From Georgenia muralis (lineage in GTDB: Bacteria > Actinomycetota > Actinomycetes > Actinomycetales > Actinomycetaceae), in NCBI RefSeq assembly GCF_003814705.1, contig NZ_RKRA01000001.1, positions 3,850,776-3,914,775 of the forward strand: a DNA stretch of 64,000 bases. The letters are read 5' to 3'. Within the stretch, counting starts at the first letter, position 1, and every line of letters starts with the position of its first letter. Both the position numbers and the translations under genes were made by a program. The notes beneath the pieces are model-generated. The model saw only the letters and a list, made by a program, of their open reading frames with translations. It searched no databases and had not been told where the DNA came from. Positions 50,548-58,877 of this stretch are shown here, in pieces.

Positions 50548-51189
50548 CTAGTTGATCTGCACGACCGAGCCCTGCAGCTTGAGCGTCCCCGACGACGTCA
50601 GGCTCATCGACGCCGAGGCGTCGATCGAGACCGTGGCGCCCTTGAGGACGAGCTCGCGGCCGGCGGTGACGGTGACCTTCGCGCCGCCGGAGTCGATGGT
50701 GATGACGTTGTTCTTCGCGTCGTCGACCGTGATGCCGTCCTTGTCCAGGGCGATGCGCTTGCCGTCGGCGAGGCGGACCTCGATCTCGGGAGCGGCGTCG
50801 TCGTCGTTGAACCGGATGGTGTGCCCCGCGCGGCTCTTGATGACGCGCGTGTTGTTGGCGCCGTCGTCGTTGTCCGCGGGTGGCTTGTCCTTGCCGTTCC
50901 ACAGCGAGCCGAGGACGTAGAGGTGGGAGGGGTCGCCCTTCTCGGCGGCGACGAGCACCTCGTCGCCGACCTCGGGCAGGAAGTACGTGCCGCGGTCGGC
51001 CCCCGCCATGGGGACGGCGAGCCGGGCCCAGAAGCTCGTGTCACCGTCGGGGTGCCAGGGCAGCCGGACCCGGACGCGGGCCAGCCCGTCGGGGTCGGTG
51101 TTGTCCGTGACCTCCCCCACCGCGACGCCGGTGAGGAAGCCGTCCGCCTCGCGCTCGGCCTCCTCGGTGCGCATCCAGGTGCCGCTCAT
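50548..51189 (-). CDS. phage baseplate gpV/VgrG C-terminal-like spike protein
   Basis: This 213-residue protein has an N-terminal OB-fold (GVAVGEVTDNTDPDGLARVRVRLPWHPDG, YFLPEVGDEVLVAAEKGDPSHLYVLGSLWNG) and a C-terminal beta-helix region with DGITVDDAKNNVITIDSGGAKVTVT. Together with the gpD-like gene upstream it forms a split VgrG-type hub and spike (Afp8 position). ATGA overlap with gpD. Confidence 0.92.
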   Translation of the reverse strand: MSGTWMRTEEAEREADGFLTGVAVGEVTDNTDPDGLARVRVRLPWHPDGDTSFWARLAVPMAGADRGTYFLPEVGDEVLVAAEKGDPSHLYVLGSLWNGKDKPPADNDDGANNTRVIKSRAGHTIRFNDDDAAPEIEVRLADGKRIALDKDGITVDDAKNNVITIDSGGAKVTVTAGRELVLKGATVSIDASASMSLTSSGTLKLQGSVVQIN

Positions 51190-52301
51190 ACCGTCGTCTC
51201 CTGCACTGTGAAGGTGGTGCGGTAGCCGCTGCCGTCGAGGGTGTGGGTGGTCTCGGCGATGTAGTAGGTCTTGGAGAAGGCCCGGCCCAGCCCGCCGAGG
51301 GTGACGTTGGTGTCGGGCAGGAGCTCGGGCAGGCCGACGCACTCCCCGCGGCCGGTGAGGAAGTCCTGGGCGCGTTCGTCCAGCACCGCCTGGGCGCGCG
51401 CGTCGGCCTCCTCCTGGGTGCTCACCGGTGCCCGGAGGTTGAGGACGGGGTCGGCGGCGAGGGCCCGGACGACCCGTTCTCCGCCGCTCTCCTCGCCGGT
51501 GTCGCGGCCGGTCTCGTCACCGCGCCGGGCCCGGCCCACGATCTCGGTGCCGGTGGCGGCCGAGCGGCCGTGCACGCGGACCTCGGAGATCTGCCGGGCG
51601 AGGTTGGCCTCGGGGCTGAAGCTGAGCAGGCCCTCGCCCCAGACGAGTTCGGCGACGGCGGCGGCGTCCTTGTGCCGGGGGCCGAAGTAGAGGGTGCGGT
51701 CCCGCTCGTAGAACGTGGCCTTGTTGCGCTCGGCGAGGGTGGTGACGAAGACCATGTCGGTCTCGTTGTTCTGGTCGATCCGGTCCTTGGCGGGGGTGGT
51801 GGGCTCGACGTCGGCGCGCAGGCCGGCCGCGCGGGCGACGTCGGCCACGGCCGTGCTGTCCGGGGCGGCCTCCCAGTGCCGGGTGTTCTTGCCGACGGTG
51901 AGGGGGTAGAGGCCGTCGCTGCCGCTGATGGACAGCTCGGGGGTGGAGCCGGCGGAGAAGTCCGTGCTGAGCTCGGTGACGACGCCGGTCAGCACCGGGC
52001 TGAGGGCGGCGGGGTCGCCGTACCCGAGGGCGATCTCGACGGTGGCGCCGAAGGCGAACAGCTCGAGCAGGTCCACCCGCTCCTCGGCGCGGGTGGCGAG
52101 GAACTCCCGGGCCTCCCAGTCGAACGCCGCCGCCACTTTGAAGGAGAAGCGTCCCGCGGTCTTCTCCTTGAGGTCGACGCTGACCGAGGTCACCGCGAGG
52201 TAGAGGTCGCGCAGGACGTCCTCGCCGCCGACCTTGACGGCGAAGGTGGGGACGTAGAAGCGGTCGTGGGCGGTGTCCTGCTCAAGCTGGGCGAGTCGCA
52301 C
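51186..52301 (-). CDS. phage late control protein D-like hub protein
   Basis: This 371-residue gpD/VgrG N-terminal-like protein contains FAFGATVEIALGYGDP, SDGLYPLTVGKNTRHW, NETDMVFVTTLAERNKATFYERDRTLYFGP. It forms the baseplate hub around the spike. The start overlaps the LysM protein end by 20 bases, and its own stop overlaps the spike gene. Family call is strong. Confidence 0.92.
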   Translation of the reverse strand: MRLAQLEQDTAHDRFYVPTFAVKVGGEDVLRDLYLAVTSVSVDLKEKTAGRFSFKVAAAFDWEAREFLATRAEERVDLLELFAFGATVEIALGYGDPAALSPVLTGVVTELSTDFSAGSTPELSISGSDGLYPLTVGKNTRHWEAAPDSTAVADVARAAGLRADVEPTTPAKDRIDQNNETDMVFVTTLAERNKATFYERDRTLYFGPRHKDAAAVAELVWGEGLLSFSPEANLARQISEVRVHGRSAATGTEIVGRARRGDETGRDTGEESGGERVVRALAADPVLNLRAPVSTQEEADARAQAVLDERAQDFLTGRGECVGLPELLPDTNVTLGGLGRAFSKTYYIAETTHTLDGSGYRTTFTVQETTV

Positions 52302-52953
52302 GGGGCACCCCCTCGTCGATGGGCGGCAGCACGAGGACGGTCCCGGGCGGGATGCGCCGGGGGTCGTCGACGTCGTTGTGCCGGGCGATGAGCCGCCAGT
52401 ACCGGGGCTGGCCGTACTCGCGGGCGGCGAGGAGCCAGATGCTGTCGTGGGCCTCGAGGACCCGGCGCTTGGTCTTGTCGGCGGAGTTGCGGCGCGGGTC
52501 CTCGAGCTGCTCGGCGATGGTGCGGTACTGCTTGAAGGTCACCGAGAGGGTGGCCCGGACCGGGGTGCCGTCCGAGGCGAACATCGTCAGCCGCTGGGAG
52601 ATCTTCTCCACGACGGCGACGAACCGGAACACCCCCCAGCGGAACTCGACGCGGGGCGGGGCGTGGAGGTCGCCGTCGATGGAGAGCAGGTCGGTCAGCG
52701 GGGAGGTCAGCTCGAGGACGTCCCGGCTCTGCCCGTCGGTCCAGGTGTCGAAGAGCAGGTCCATGCTCAGGACCCGGGCGTTGCCGTTGACGAACTGCAC
52801 GACGGGGTTGGACAGGCCCGGCGGGGCGGACTCCTGGAAGTTCGCCGAGTACTCGACGTTGTACTCGGTGGGGTTGAACAGCACCGTGATGGGGTTGCCA
52901 GCGGCGCGCCCGTCGAGGGGGGTGACGATGGCCTTCGCCAGCTCCTGGGCCAT
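52282..52953 (-). CDS. LysM-containing baseplate/tail protein (Afp7-type)
   Basis: This 223-residue protein has an N-terminal domain ITVLFNPTEYNVEYSANFQE, typical of the contractile-tail LysM protein. A C-terminal LysM-like segment (VLEAHDSIWLLAAREYGQPRYWRLIARHNDVDDPRRIPPGTVLVLPP) fits the family (Afp7/gp53-like). It connects hub and inner tube. The ATG is 1 base after the stop of the Arg/Pro-rich gene. Confidence 0.9.
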   Translation of the reverse strand: MAQELAKAIVTPLDGRAAGNPITVLFNPTEYNVEYSANFQESAPPGLSNPVVQFVNGNARVLSMDLLFDTWTDGQSRDVLELTSPLTDLLSIDGDLHAPPRVEFRWGVFRFVAVVEKISQRLTMFASDGTPVRATLSVTFKQYRTIAEQLEDPRRNSADKTKRRVLEAHDSIWLLAAREYGQPRYWRLIARHNDVDDPRRIPPGTVLVLPPIDEGVPRATRPA

Positions 52954-52954
52954 G

Positions 52955-54070
52955 TCAGCCCCTCCCCCGGCGCTCGCGCTCGATGCGCATGCGCTTCTCG
53001 AACCGGTGCCACAGCTCGCGGTCGAGCCGGTCCAGGTCGACGGCGGGGGCGGCCGGGGCGGCGGGCGGCGGGGCCGGGGCGGGCGCGGCGGGGGCCTCGA
53101 CGACGGCGGGCCGGTTGCGGTGGACGAGCGGGGCGGGCGGGCGGTCCGGCACGGCGAGCGGCCCGGGGGCCGGCGGAGCGGGCGCGGGACGCGGCGCACT
53201 GCGGAGCCGTGGCCCGACGCGCAGCTCGGTGGCGGGGTAGCCGCCCGGGTGCGGGGCGGGTGGACCGGTCGGCCGGCGGAGGCGACGGCGCGCCGGCCCG
53301 GGGGCAGGGGCGGCCGGGTCGGCGGGCCGGTCCATGAGCGGTTCCCTGGCGGCGCCGAGCCGCGAACCGCGGGTGCGGTGCCGGAGCGACGGAACCGTCG
53401 CCGGAGCTTTGACGTCCAGCGGCTCCGCAACGACGCCCGGCGACGTCGGCCGTGCAGCTGGCCGGCTGCTGATCAGTCTCTGCTGGCCGTCACCGTCGGA
53501 GGGAGGAGACGGTGTGCGCCAGGTGGTCCGTGTCGCGGTGGTCTCGCTGCCGGACCGGTCGATGAGGTCAGCCGGCGTAAAGCGATCGAGCCGAGCCCCA
53601 CGCGGTGCCCGCACGGCGTCGGGCTCACGGGTGCTCAACGGCCGGCGGGTCAGCCGGATCGGCGCCGAGTCGCTCGCCACCCCGAGGCGCCACGCGCGCT
53701 GGACCACCGCGGACTCCGCGCGTGTGCCGGGCGCCGCCCACGCTGCGCGACGCTCAGGTTCCACCGCCGGCGCGACCTCGCGCACGAGCGTCGTCAGCCG
53801 CTCGGCGAGCCAGACCCGCATCGAGAGCGACAGGGAGAGACGCACCGCGGCGCCGTCCCGCGAGCGCAGCACCGGCGCCGGCACCGCCCGCGCGGGCCGG
53901 CGGAAGATCAGGGCCAGCGGCCGCCGCCACAGCGGCCCGCGCCCCGACCGTCCGCCGCCCGCCCGGTCCCCAGGCACGCCGTCACCCAGCGCAGTAGCCT
54001 TCCCCCCGCGCAGCCACCCGGCCCCGGGGCGGTAGGTCGGCGCGGGGCGCGTGGGCAGGCGGGCGCTCAT
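52955..54070 (-). CDS. Arg/Pro/Ala-rich protein with conserved C-terminal tail, eCIS linker
   Basis: This 371-residue protein is predicted to be largely disordered (runs of Ala-Pro-Arg), with one short helix near residue 85 (MRVWLAERLTTLVREVAP) and a charged conserved tail, VDLDRLDRELWHRFEKRMRIERERRG. Contractile-tail loci often have a short basic protein at this position between tube and LysM gene. The long spacer here is unusual. It overlaps the second tube gene (ATGA). Confidence 0.7.
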   Translation of the reverse strand: MSARLPTRPAPTYRPGAGWLRGGKATALGDGVPGDRAGGGRSGRGPLWRRPLALIFRRPARAVPAPVLRSRDGAAVRLSLSLSMRVWLAERLTTLVREVAPAVEPERRAAWAAPGTRAESAVVQRAWRLGVASDSAPIRLTRRPLSTREPDAVRAPRGARLDRFTPADLIDRSGSETTATRTTWRTPSPPSDGDGQQRLISSRPAARPTSPGVVAEPLDVKAPATVPSLRHRTRGSRLGAAREPLMDRPADPAAPAPGPARRRLRRPTGPPAPHPGGYPATELRVGPRLRSAPRPAPAPPAPGPLAVPDRPPAPLVHRNRPAVVEAPAAPAPAPPPAAPAAPAVDLDRLDRELWHRFEKRMRIERERRGRG

Positions 54071-54492
54071 CGCTGCCTCGTGATCCCGTGGTGGACCAGC
54101 TCGACCGCCTCGGTCGCGACCGCCCCGGACATCGCGTCGAGCTCGGCGCCCGACCACCGTGCCGGGTACGCCGCGGCGCACACCCACCGCCACGCCTCCT
54201 GCCCCGCCTCGTCGAGCAGGACCACCGAGACGGTCCGGCGCTGCACCCGCCCGGAGATGACCTCCTGGTGCCAGTCCCACAGCCACCCGTCCACCAGCCC
54301 GCGCTTGAGGACGAGCGGCGGGTAGGTGGTCTTCAGCGCCAGCTGGTGCTCGAAGTCGTTGACGCCGCCCTCGCGGTAGGGCTCCACCTGGGTCTGCCGC
54401 TCGACGCCGGAGACCGCCTGGAACCCGCCGGCCTCGGTGCCGTCGATCTCCACGACGAACCGGAACAGGCGGAAGGGGTCGGGGCGGGCCAT
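54067..54492 (-). CDS. second tail tube protein (T4 gp19-like)
   Basis: This 141-residue protein has the tube family pattern: DPFRLFRFVVEIDGTEAGGFQAVSGVERQTQVEPYREGG and a TYPPLVLKRGLVDGWLWDWHQEV segment. eCIS loci have multiple tube paralogues; the shorter second one probably forms the transition to the baseplate (Afp5 position). It lies 11 bases after the DUF6760 gene. Confidence 0.92.
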   Translation of the reverse strand: MARPDPFRLFRFVVEIDGTEAGGFQAVSGVERQTQVEPYREGGVNDFEHQLALKTTYPPLVLKRGLVDGWLWDWHQEVISGRVQRRTVSVVLLDEAGQEAWRWVCAAAYPARWSGAELDAMSGAVATEAVELVHHGITRQR

Positions 54493-54503
54493 GACTCACC
54501 TCC

Positions 54504-54686
54504 TCAGAGGGTGTCGAACGGGTTGGCGGGTGCGCCGTCGAGCCGGCGGTTGATCTGGGAGATCTCCTCGCACCAGCGCCGGCGCTGGGCGTGCTCGAGG
54601 GACATCAGCTCGGTCTGCGGCCAGTGGAAGTGGTAGGCGATGAAGGCCATCTCCTCGTAGAGCTGGGCCACGGGATAGGCCCTCAC
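54504..54686 (-). CDS. DUF6760 small tail-associated protein
   Basis: This 60-residue protein, PVAQLYEEMAFIAYHFHWPQTELMSLEHAQRRRWCEEISQINRRL, matches the short DUF6760 proteins that accompany tube and chaperone genes in eCIS and related tails. The GTG start overlaps the preceding gene (GTGA). It probably acts during tail assembly. Confidence 0.85.
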   Translation of the reverse strand: MRAYPVAQLYEEMAFIAYHFHWPQTELMSLEHAQRRRWCEEISQINRRLDGAPANPFDTL

Positions 54687-55072
54687 GCTTCCCCCAGGGC
54701 GTAGACCCTCCCGCCCCCGGCGAGACGGCCGTCCGCCGAGCCGGCGAGCTGGCCGTCGTCGTCGCCCAGCCGGCCGTCCGGCTCCTCGGCGGCGTTGAGC
54801 CGTTCGTAGAGCACCTGGAGGTAGTCCAGGTCGCTGGCGAAGAGCCCCTCGACCACCTTGGTGTTGACGTCGGGCAGCGACCCCAGCCGGGTCACCACCC
54901 GGGCCAGGACGATGATCGTGAGGTAGGCGGGGTTGGCCTGCACCCGGGGGTCCTTGAGCGGCAGGATCTCGTCGGCCGCGGTGGCCAGGCGCATGACGCC
55001 GTCGGTGTGCAGGACGCCGTCGGCGTCGAGGTAGCCCTTGGGGAGCGTGAAGTCGACCTCGGTGGCGAACAT
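54683..55072 (-). CDS. phage tail assembly protein (eCIS)
   Basis: This 129-residue protein opens MFATEVDFTLPKGYLDADGVLHTDGVMRLATAADEILPLKDPRVQANPAYLTIIVLARVVTRLG, the tail assembly protein family pattern. The Gly/Ala/Asp-rich C-terminus is not conserved. It lies between the main tube (11 bases) and DUF6760, and is probably a chaperone for tube or tape-measure loading. Confidence 0.88.
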   Translation of the reverse strand: MFATEVDFTLPKGYLDADGVLHTDGVMRLATAADEILPLKDPRVQANPAYLTIIVLARVVTRLGSLPDVNTKVVEGLFASDLDYLQVLYERLNAAEEPDGRLGDDDGQLAGSADGRLAGGGRVYALGEA

Positions 55073-55083
55073 GATGGGCCTCC

Positions 55084-55527
55084 CTACTGGATCCGACGGA
55101 TGCCCTCGTTGGCGAGCTCGAGGGTGTCGATGGCCACCTCGTTGCCGGTGCCGTTGAGGTCGGTCGGGTCGTACTTGCACGGCCACGCCCGGGTGACCTC
55201 GAAGGCGGCCTTGTCCTCGCCGGCCTCGTTCTGCACCCGGATGACGACCGTCTTGCGGATGTCGTCCTGGAGCGTGGCGCCGCCGACGACGAGCTGGTGC
55301 CAGTCGGCGAGCTCGAGGGAGTCGGTGATCCCCCACTTGAGGGTGACGTTGGCGTACTTGGTCAGGCCGGAGAGCTTGCGGACCGTGAGGCGGGCCTCGT
55401 CACCCTCGCGGTACTCGATCGGGTCGCTCGCGAGGTCCCCGATGGTGACCTCGGAGAACGCGGCCTGCTCGAGGCCGTCGATCTCCAGCCGGAACCGGAA
55501 CTTCCGGAGCGGGTCCGTGCGTGCCAT
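55084..55527 (-). CDS. main tail tube protein (T4 gp19-like)
   Basis: This 147-residue protein has tube family marks: DPLRKFRFRLEIDGLEQAAFSEVTIGD, IEYREGDEARLTVRKLSGLTKYANVTLKWGITDS and DWHQLVV. It forms the inner tube stacked within the sheath. It is preceded by GGAGGG and a tiny 18-codon frame that starts on the sheath stop. Confidence 0.93.
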   Translation of the reverse strand: MARTDPLRKFRFRLEIDGLEQAAFSEVTIGDLASDPIEYREGDEARLTVRKLSGLTKYANVTLKWGITDSLELADWHQLVVGGATLQDDIRKTVVIRVQNEAGEDKAAFEVTRAWPCKYDPTDLNGTGNEVAIDTLELANEGIRRIQ

Positions 55528-55530
55528 CGC

Positions 55531-55587
55531 TCAGCCCTCCTGGCTCGTGGCGGTCGTGCTCGTGGCGGTCATGCCCGTGTCAGTCAT
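55531..55587 (-). other. 18-codon open frame bridging sheath and tube genes
   Basis: An ATG overlapping the sheath stop (ATGA at 55584-55587) opens a Thr/Ser-rich frame of 18 codons (MTDTGMTATSTTATSQEG) that stops 3 bases before the tube ATG. It may only serve to hand ribosomes on from sheath to tube. No homologue is known to me. Confidence 0.4.
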
Positions 55588-57107
55588 GACTTCGCCTCCT
55601 GCGTCTTCTGGAAGACCCGGAAGACGACGAACTCGGCCGGCCGGACCGGTGCCACGCCGACCTCGACGATGAGGCGGCCGTTGAGGAGGTCGTCCTCGGT
55701 CATCGTCTCCCGGCCCACCGCGACGGAGAACGCCTCCTCCTCCTTCAGCCCCAGCAGCGCGCCCTCGCGCCACTGGGTCCGCAGGAACAGCGTCACGGTC
55801 TGCTTGACCCGCGCCCACAGCCGCGGGTCGTTGGGCTCGAACACCACCCACTGGGTGGAGTTGTAGATCGAGGCCTCGAGGAAGATGAACAGCCGGCGGA
55901 CGTTGACGTACTTCCACAGCGGGTCGCTGGACATCGTCCGGGCGCCCCACAGCCGGATGCCGCGGCCGGGGAACCGGCGGATGGCGTTGACCCCGCGAGG
56001 GTTGAGGACCTCCTGGGTGCCCTGGTTGATGTCGTACTCCAGGTCGACGGCGCCCGCGAGGGTCTCGTTCGCCGGGGCCTTGAACACCCCGCGGGTGTTG
56101 TCGGTGAGGGCGTAGATCCCGCACACGGACCCGCCCGGCGGAACCAGGGTGCGCACCCCGCTGCGGGGGTCGCTCACGTAGATCCACGGGTAGTAGAAGG
56201 CGCCGTACTTGGTGTCGGTGACGTCCGAGCGCGGCTCGATCCCGCTCGCGTTGCCCAGGCCCTGGAGGGAGTCGACGACGGCGAAGCGGAACCTGTTCCG
56301 CTCGCAGTGCGTGACCACCTTGCTGGCCGTGTCGTAGTCTACGCCGGGGGCGTAGACGATGGCAACCTCCCGGAACCGGTCGAGCTCGAGGGCCTTGAGG
56401 CCGCGGCGCCGGCCGGGGTCGGGGTCGTTGACGTCGTAGTCGGCGGGGGTGAGGGGGTCGCCGTCGGCGCCGCCGTCGAGCTGGGCCGAGACGCCGTCGC
56501 CGGTGGGGAGCTCGGCGTCGTCGGCGGCCGAGATCTGCACGAGGGAGGAGTTGAACCCGTTGACCCGCTTGTCGAAGTACGCCGGCGAGGCGGGGTCGAG
56601 GCTGAGGTCGTCGAAGTCCTCGGCGATCGTGCTGATCGGACCCTCGTCGATGCCGCCGGCGTCGTCGGGGACGTCGGCGGGGTTGGCCCAGTGGTCCACG
56701 CGCAGGCGGAACCCCACGGGGTTGCCGTCCGCGCCGCGGGTGCTGCCGGGCAGGATGCGGACCCAGGTGTTGTTGTAGGCGGTGCCCGGTCCGGTGGCGG
56801 TGACGGTGAACCCGCCGACGTCCGCCGTGGCGGCGGCCGCCCCGGCCCCGACCACGCGGGTGACGTAGCAGCGGCGTCCGCCGTTGTCGAAGAAGGTCTT
56901 CACGGCGTAGGGCAGGAACTTCCCGGCGCCGAAGACGTCGCCGAACCAGCGCAGGTACTCCCCGTAGCTGGTGGTCAGCCACGGCACCAGCGGGCCGCGC
57001 TGGGCCTCCCCGAGGAACGCCGCGGTGCTGGTCGCCACGCCCTCGATCGGCTTGGGGCCCCGTTCGATCTCCTCGACGTAGACGCCCGGTGCGAGGTACT
57101 CAGGCAT
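55584..57107 (-). CDS. tail sheath protein
   Basis: The product is 507 residues. N-terminal LAPGVYVEEIERGPKPIEGVATSTAAFLGEA and C-terminal NVRRLFIFLEASIYNSTQWVVFEPNDPRLWARVKQTVTLFLRTQWREGALLG, GVAPVRPAEFVVFRV, are the contractile sheath hallmarks (beta strands that interlock neighbouring subunits). It is the only sheath gene in the locus, where other eCIS have two or three. The ATG at 57107 overlaps the end of the coiled-coil gene by 8 bases. Confidence 0.96.
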   Translation of the reverse strand: MPEYLAPGVYVEEIERGPKPIEGVATSTAAFLGEAQRGPLVPWLTTSYGEYLRWFGDVFGAGKFLPYAVKTFFDNGGRRCYVTRVVGAGAAAATADVGGFTVTATGPGTAYNNTWVRILPGSTRGADGNPVGFRLRVDHWANPADVPDDAGGIDEGPISTIAEDFDDLSLDPASPAYFDKRVNGFNSSLVQISAADDAELPTGDGVSAQLDGGADGDPLTPADYDVNDPDPGRRRGLKALELDRFREVAIVYAPGVDYDTASKVVTHCERNRFRFAVVDSLQGLGNASGIEPRSDVTDTKYGAFYYPWIYVSDPRSGVRTLVPPGGSVCGIYALTDNTRGVFKAPANETLAGAVDLEYDINQGTQEVLNPRGVNAIRRFPGRGIRLWGARTMSSDPLWKYVNVRRLFIFLEASIYNSTQWVVFEPNDPRLWARVKQTVTLFLRTQWREGALLGLKEEEAFSVAVGRETMTEDDLLNGRLIVEVGVAPVRPAEFVVFRVFQKTQEAKS

Positions 57108-58173
57108 TCGACTCTCCTGTCGTGGCGTGGGTTCCGGCGGTCCGGAGGCTCTCGCGCAGCTGCGCCTCCGACTCCGCCCTGTGCTTGTCGCGCGCCTTCG
57201 TCGCCGCCGCGAGGTCGGCCTTGGCCGTGGCGGCGGCGGTCTCGGCATCGGTGAGCGCCTTCTGGGCGTCAGCGAGCGCCGTGACGGCGTCGAGCAGCTT
57301 GGGCTCCAGGTCCTTGGGTGGGATGAGGCGGGGCCCGTCGCCGAAGGACTTCCGGCGGGCCGCCGCCGAGCCGAGCAACCAGTACGCCAGCGCGTACTCA
57401 CCGGCCTGGCGCGCCTTGGCGATCTCCTCGCGCCGGGTCTTGAGCTCGGTGTGCTGCGCGGTGACGGTCGCGGTGAGCTTCTTCCACCCGGCCAGGGCGT
57501 CGGAGCGCTTCTTGACCCGGTCCTTGAGCCGGTCCCGCCTGCTCTCGGCGCTCGCGAGCGTCCGGGCAGCCTTCCTCGTCCTGCGATCGAGCTTCTTGGT
57601 CCGCTCCGACCGTTCCTTGACGAGGGCCTCGACCCCGGCGACGCCGTCCTCGCCCAGCTGCCGGCGCAGGCCCTCCTCCTGGGACTCGAGGTACTCCCCG
57701 TAGGCCGTGTCCTCGCGGGCGAGTGCGTCGTAGGCGGCGGTGTAGGCGGTGGCGGCGGTCTCGGCGTCCTTCTGGACCGCGCGCAGGGTCGTCAGCCGGT
57801 TCTCGAGGTCCGCGAGCGCGACGTCGGCCTGGTTCTTCTTCGTACGCGCGGCGGTGGCGTCGGTCTCGAGCTGGGCGAGCTTCTCGGCAATCGTGTCGTC
57901 ATCGCTCGAGCCACTGCCGGTCGAGTCGTCGTCGGTGGAACCACCGCCGGTGGACCCGTCGGCGGTTCCGGTGCTCGGCGTGCCCGCCGCCGCGTCCCCG
58001 GCGGGCGCCTCGACCACCTCCTCGGTCTGCTCGGTGGGCACCGCCTCCTCGGTCGGGGGTGAGCCACCGGCCTCCCCCACCGCCTGGCCCTGCGGCTGCA
58101 GCTGCTGGTCGAGGTCCTTCTGCTGGGCAGGCACCGCCTCGGCGTCACCGGCGTCCGCTGATGGTTCGCTCAC
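57100..58173 (-). CDS. coiled-coil eCIS protein with acidic N-terminus
   Basis: This 357-residue protein has an acidic, Ser/Thr/Gly-rich N-terminal 95 residues, followed by helical heptads with many Lys/Arg/Glu (KLAQLETDATAARTKKNQADVALADLENRL; RRDRLKDRVKKRSDAL). The C-terminal third continues as Ala-rich helix. It is not recognised as a family; candidates are a tail-length regulator, tape-measure chaperone or anchoring protein. GTG start with AAGGAG. It precedes sheath with overlap. Confidence 0.7.
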   Translation of the reverse strand: MSEPSADAGDAEAVPAQQKDLDQQLQPQGQAVGEAGGSPPTEEAVPTEQTEEVVEAPAGDAAAGTPSTGTADGSTGGGSTDDDSTGSGSSDDDTIAEKLAQLETDATAARTKKNQADVALADLENRLTTLRAVQKDAETAATAYTAAYDALAREDTAYGEYLESQEEGLRRQLGEDGVAGVEALVKERSERTKKLDRRTRKAARTLASAESRRDRLKDRVKKRSDALAGWKKLTATVTAQHTELKTRREEIAKARQAGEYALAYWLLGSAAARRKSFGDGPRLIPPKDLEPKLLDAVTALADAQKALTDAETAAATAKADLAAATKARDKHRAESEAQLRESLRTAGTHATTGESNA

Positions 58174-58211
58174 GGCCGCGCTCCTTCCTTCTCGTTGGTG
58201 GTCCGCCCGGC

Positions 58212-58877
58212 TCAGGGGCCGGCTCGTACGTGGATGGGTGGGACGACGGCGTCGTCGAGGTCGATGGGCGCCGTGAAGACGTGGTGGCGGCCGTGCTGGA
58301 GCTGCACCGCCAGCGTCCGGGTGGGCAGGCCGTCCTTGGTCACGGTCAGGACGACGTCGATCTCCGCCGGCTCGTCCGGGGCCGGCGGGCGCAGCTCCAC
58401 CACGAGGGCGAACGCACCCCGCTCGTCGGTCGTCGCCGGGAACTGCCGCCCGGGTCCAGGCGCCGCGGCGGAGACCGCCGCCCCCTCCACCGGCACGGGC
58501 GCACCCCCCGGGCTCCGCACCACCACCCCGCGCACCAGCGTCGCGACGTCGTCGAAGGGGGCGTCCGGCCGCCGCTCGAGGGCGACGACATGGCGCACCC
58601 CGTCGGCGGCGGGGTTGACCGTCAGGAGCACCGGGCCGCGGTAGATGCTGCGTTCGGTCCCGAACCGGAAGGTGAGGTCCTCGCCCGGCGGGGCGTTGAG
58701 CACCACCGCCTGGCCGCTGAGGTTGCGCACCACGGCGACGGGGCGCGCCTGCCCGGCGGCGACGTCCCACAGGGCCACGTCGACGTCGCCGCGCACCGGC
58801 CGGCGGGTGGCGCCGTCCATGAGGGTCACGACGGCGGTGACGACGTCGGTCCGGCCCTCCTCGAAGGCGATGCTCAT
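58212..58877 (-). CDS. carboxypeptidase-regulatory/Ig-like domain eCIS protein
   Basis: This 221-residue protein is mostly beta strand, with TLMDGATRRPVRGDVDVALWD and GAPVPVEGAAVSAAAPGPGRQFPATTDERGAFALVVEL; the latter is a carboxypeptidase-regulatory-like or SdrD B-type fold. It overlaps the DUF4255 gene by 4 bases. Many actinobacterial eCIS have such a gene next to the DUF4255 protein; it may decorate the particle end. Confidence 0.72.
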   Translation of the reverse strand: MSIAFEEGRTDVVTAVVTLMDGATRRPVRGDVDVALWDVAAGQARPVAVVRNLSGQAVVLNAPPGEDLTFRFGTERSIYRGPVLLTVNPAADGVRHVVALERRPDAPFDDVATLVRGVVVRSPGGAPVPVEGAAVSAAAPGPGRQFPATTDERGAFALVVELRPPAPDEPAEIDVVLTVTKDGLPTRTLAVQLQHGRHHVFTAPIDLDDAVVPPIHVRAGP

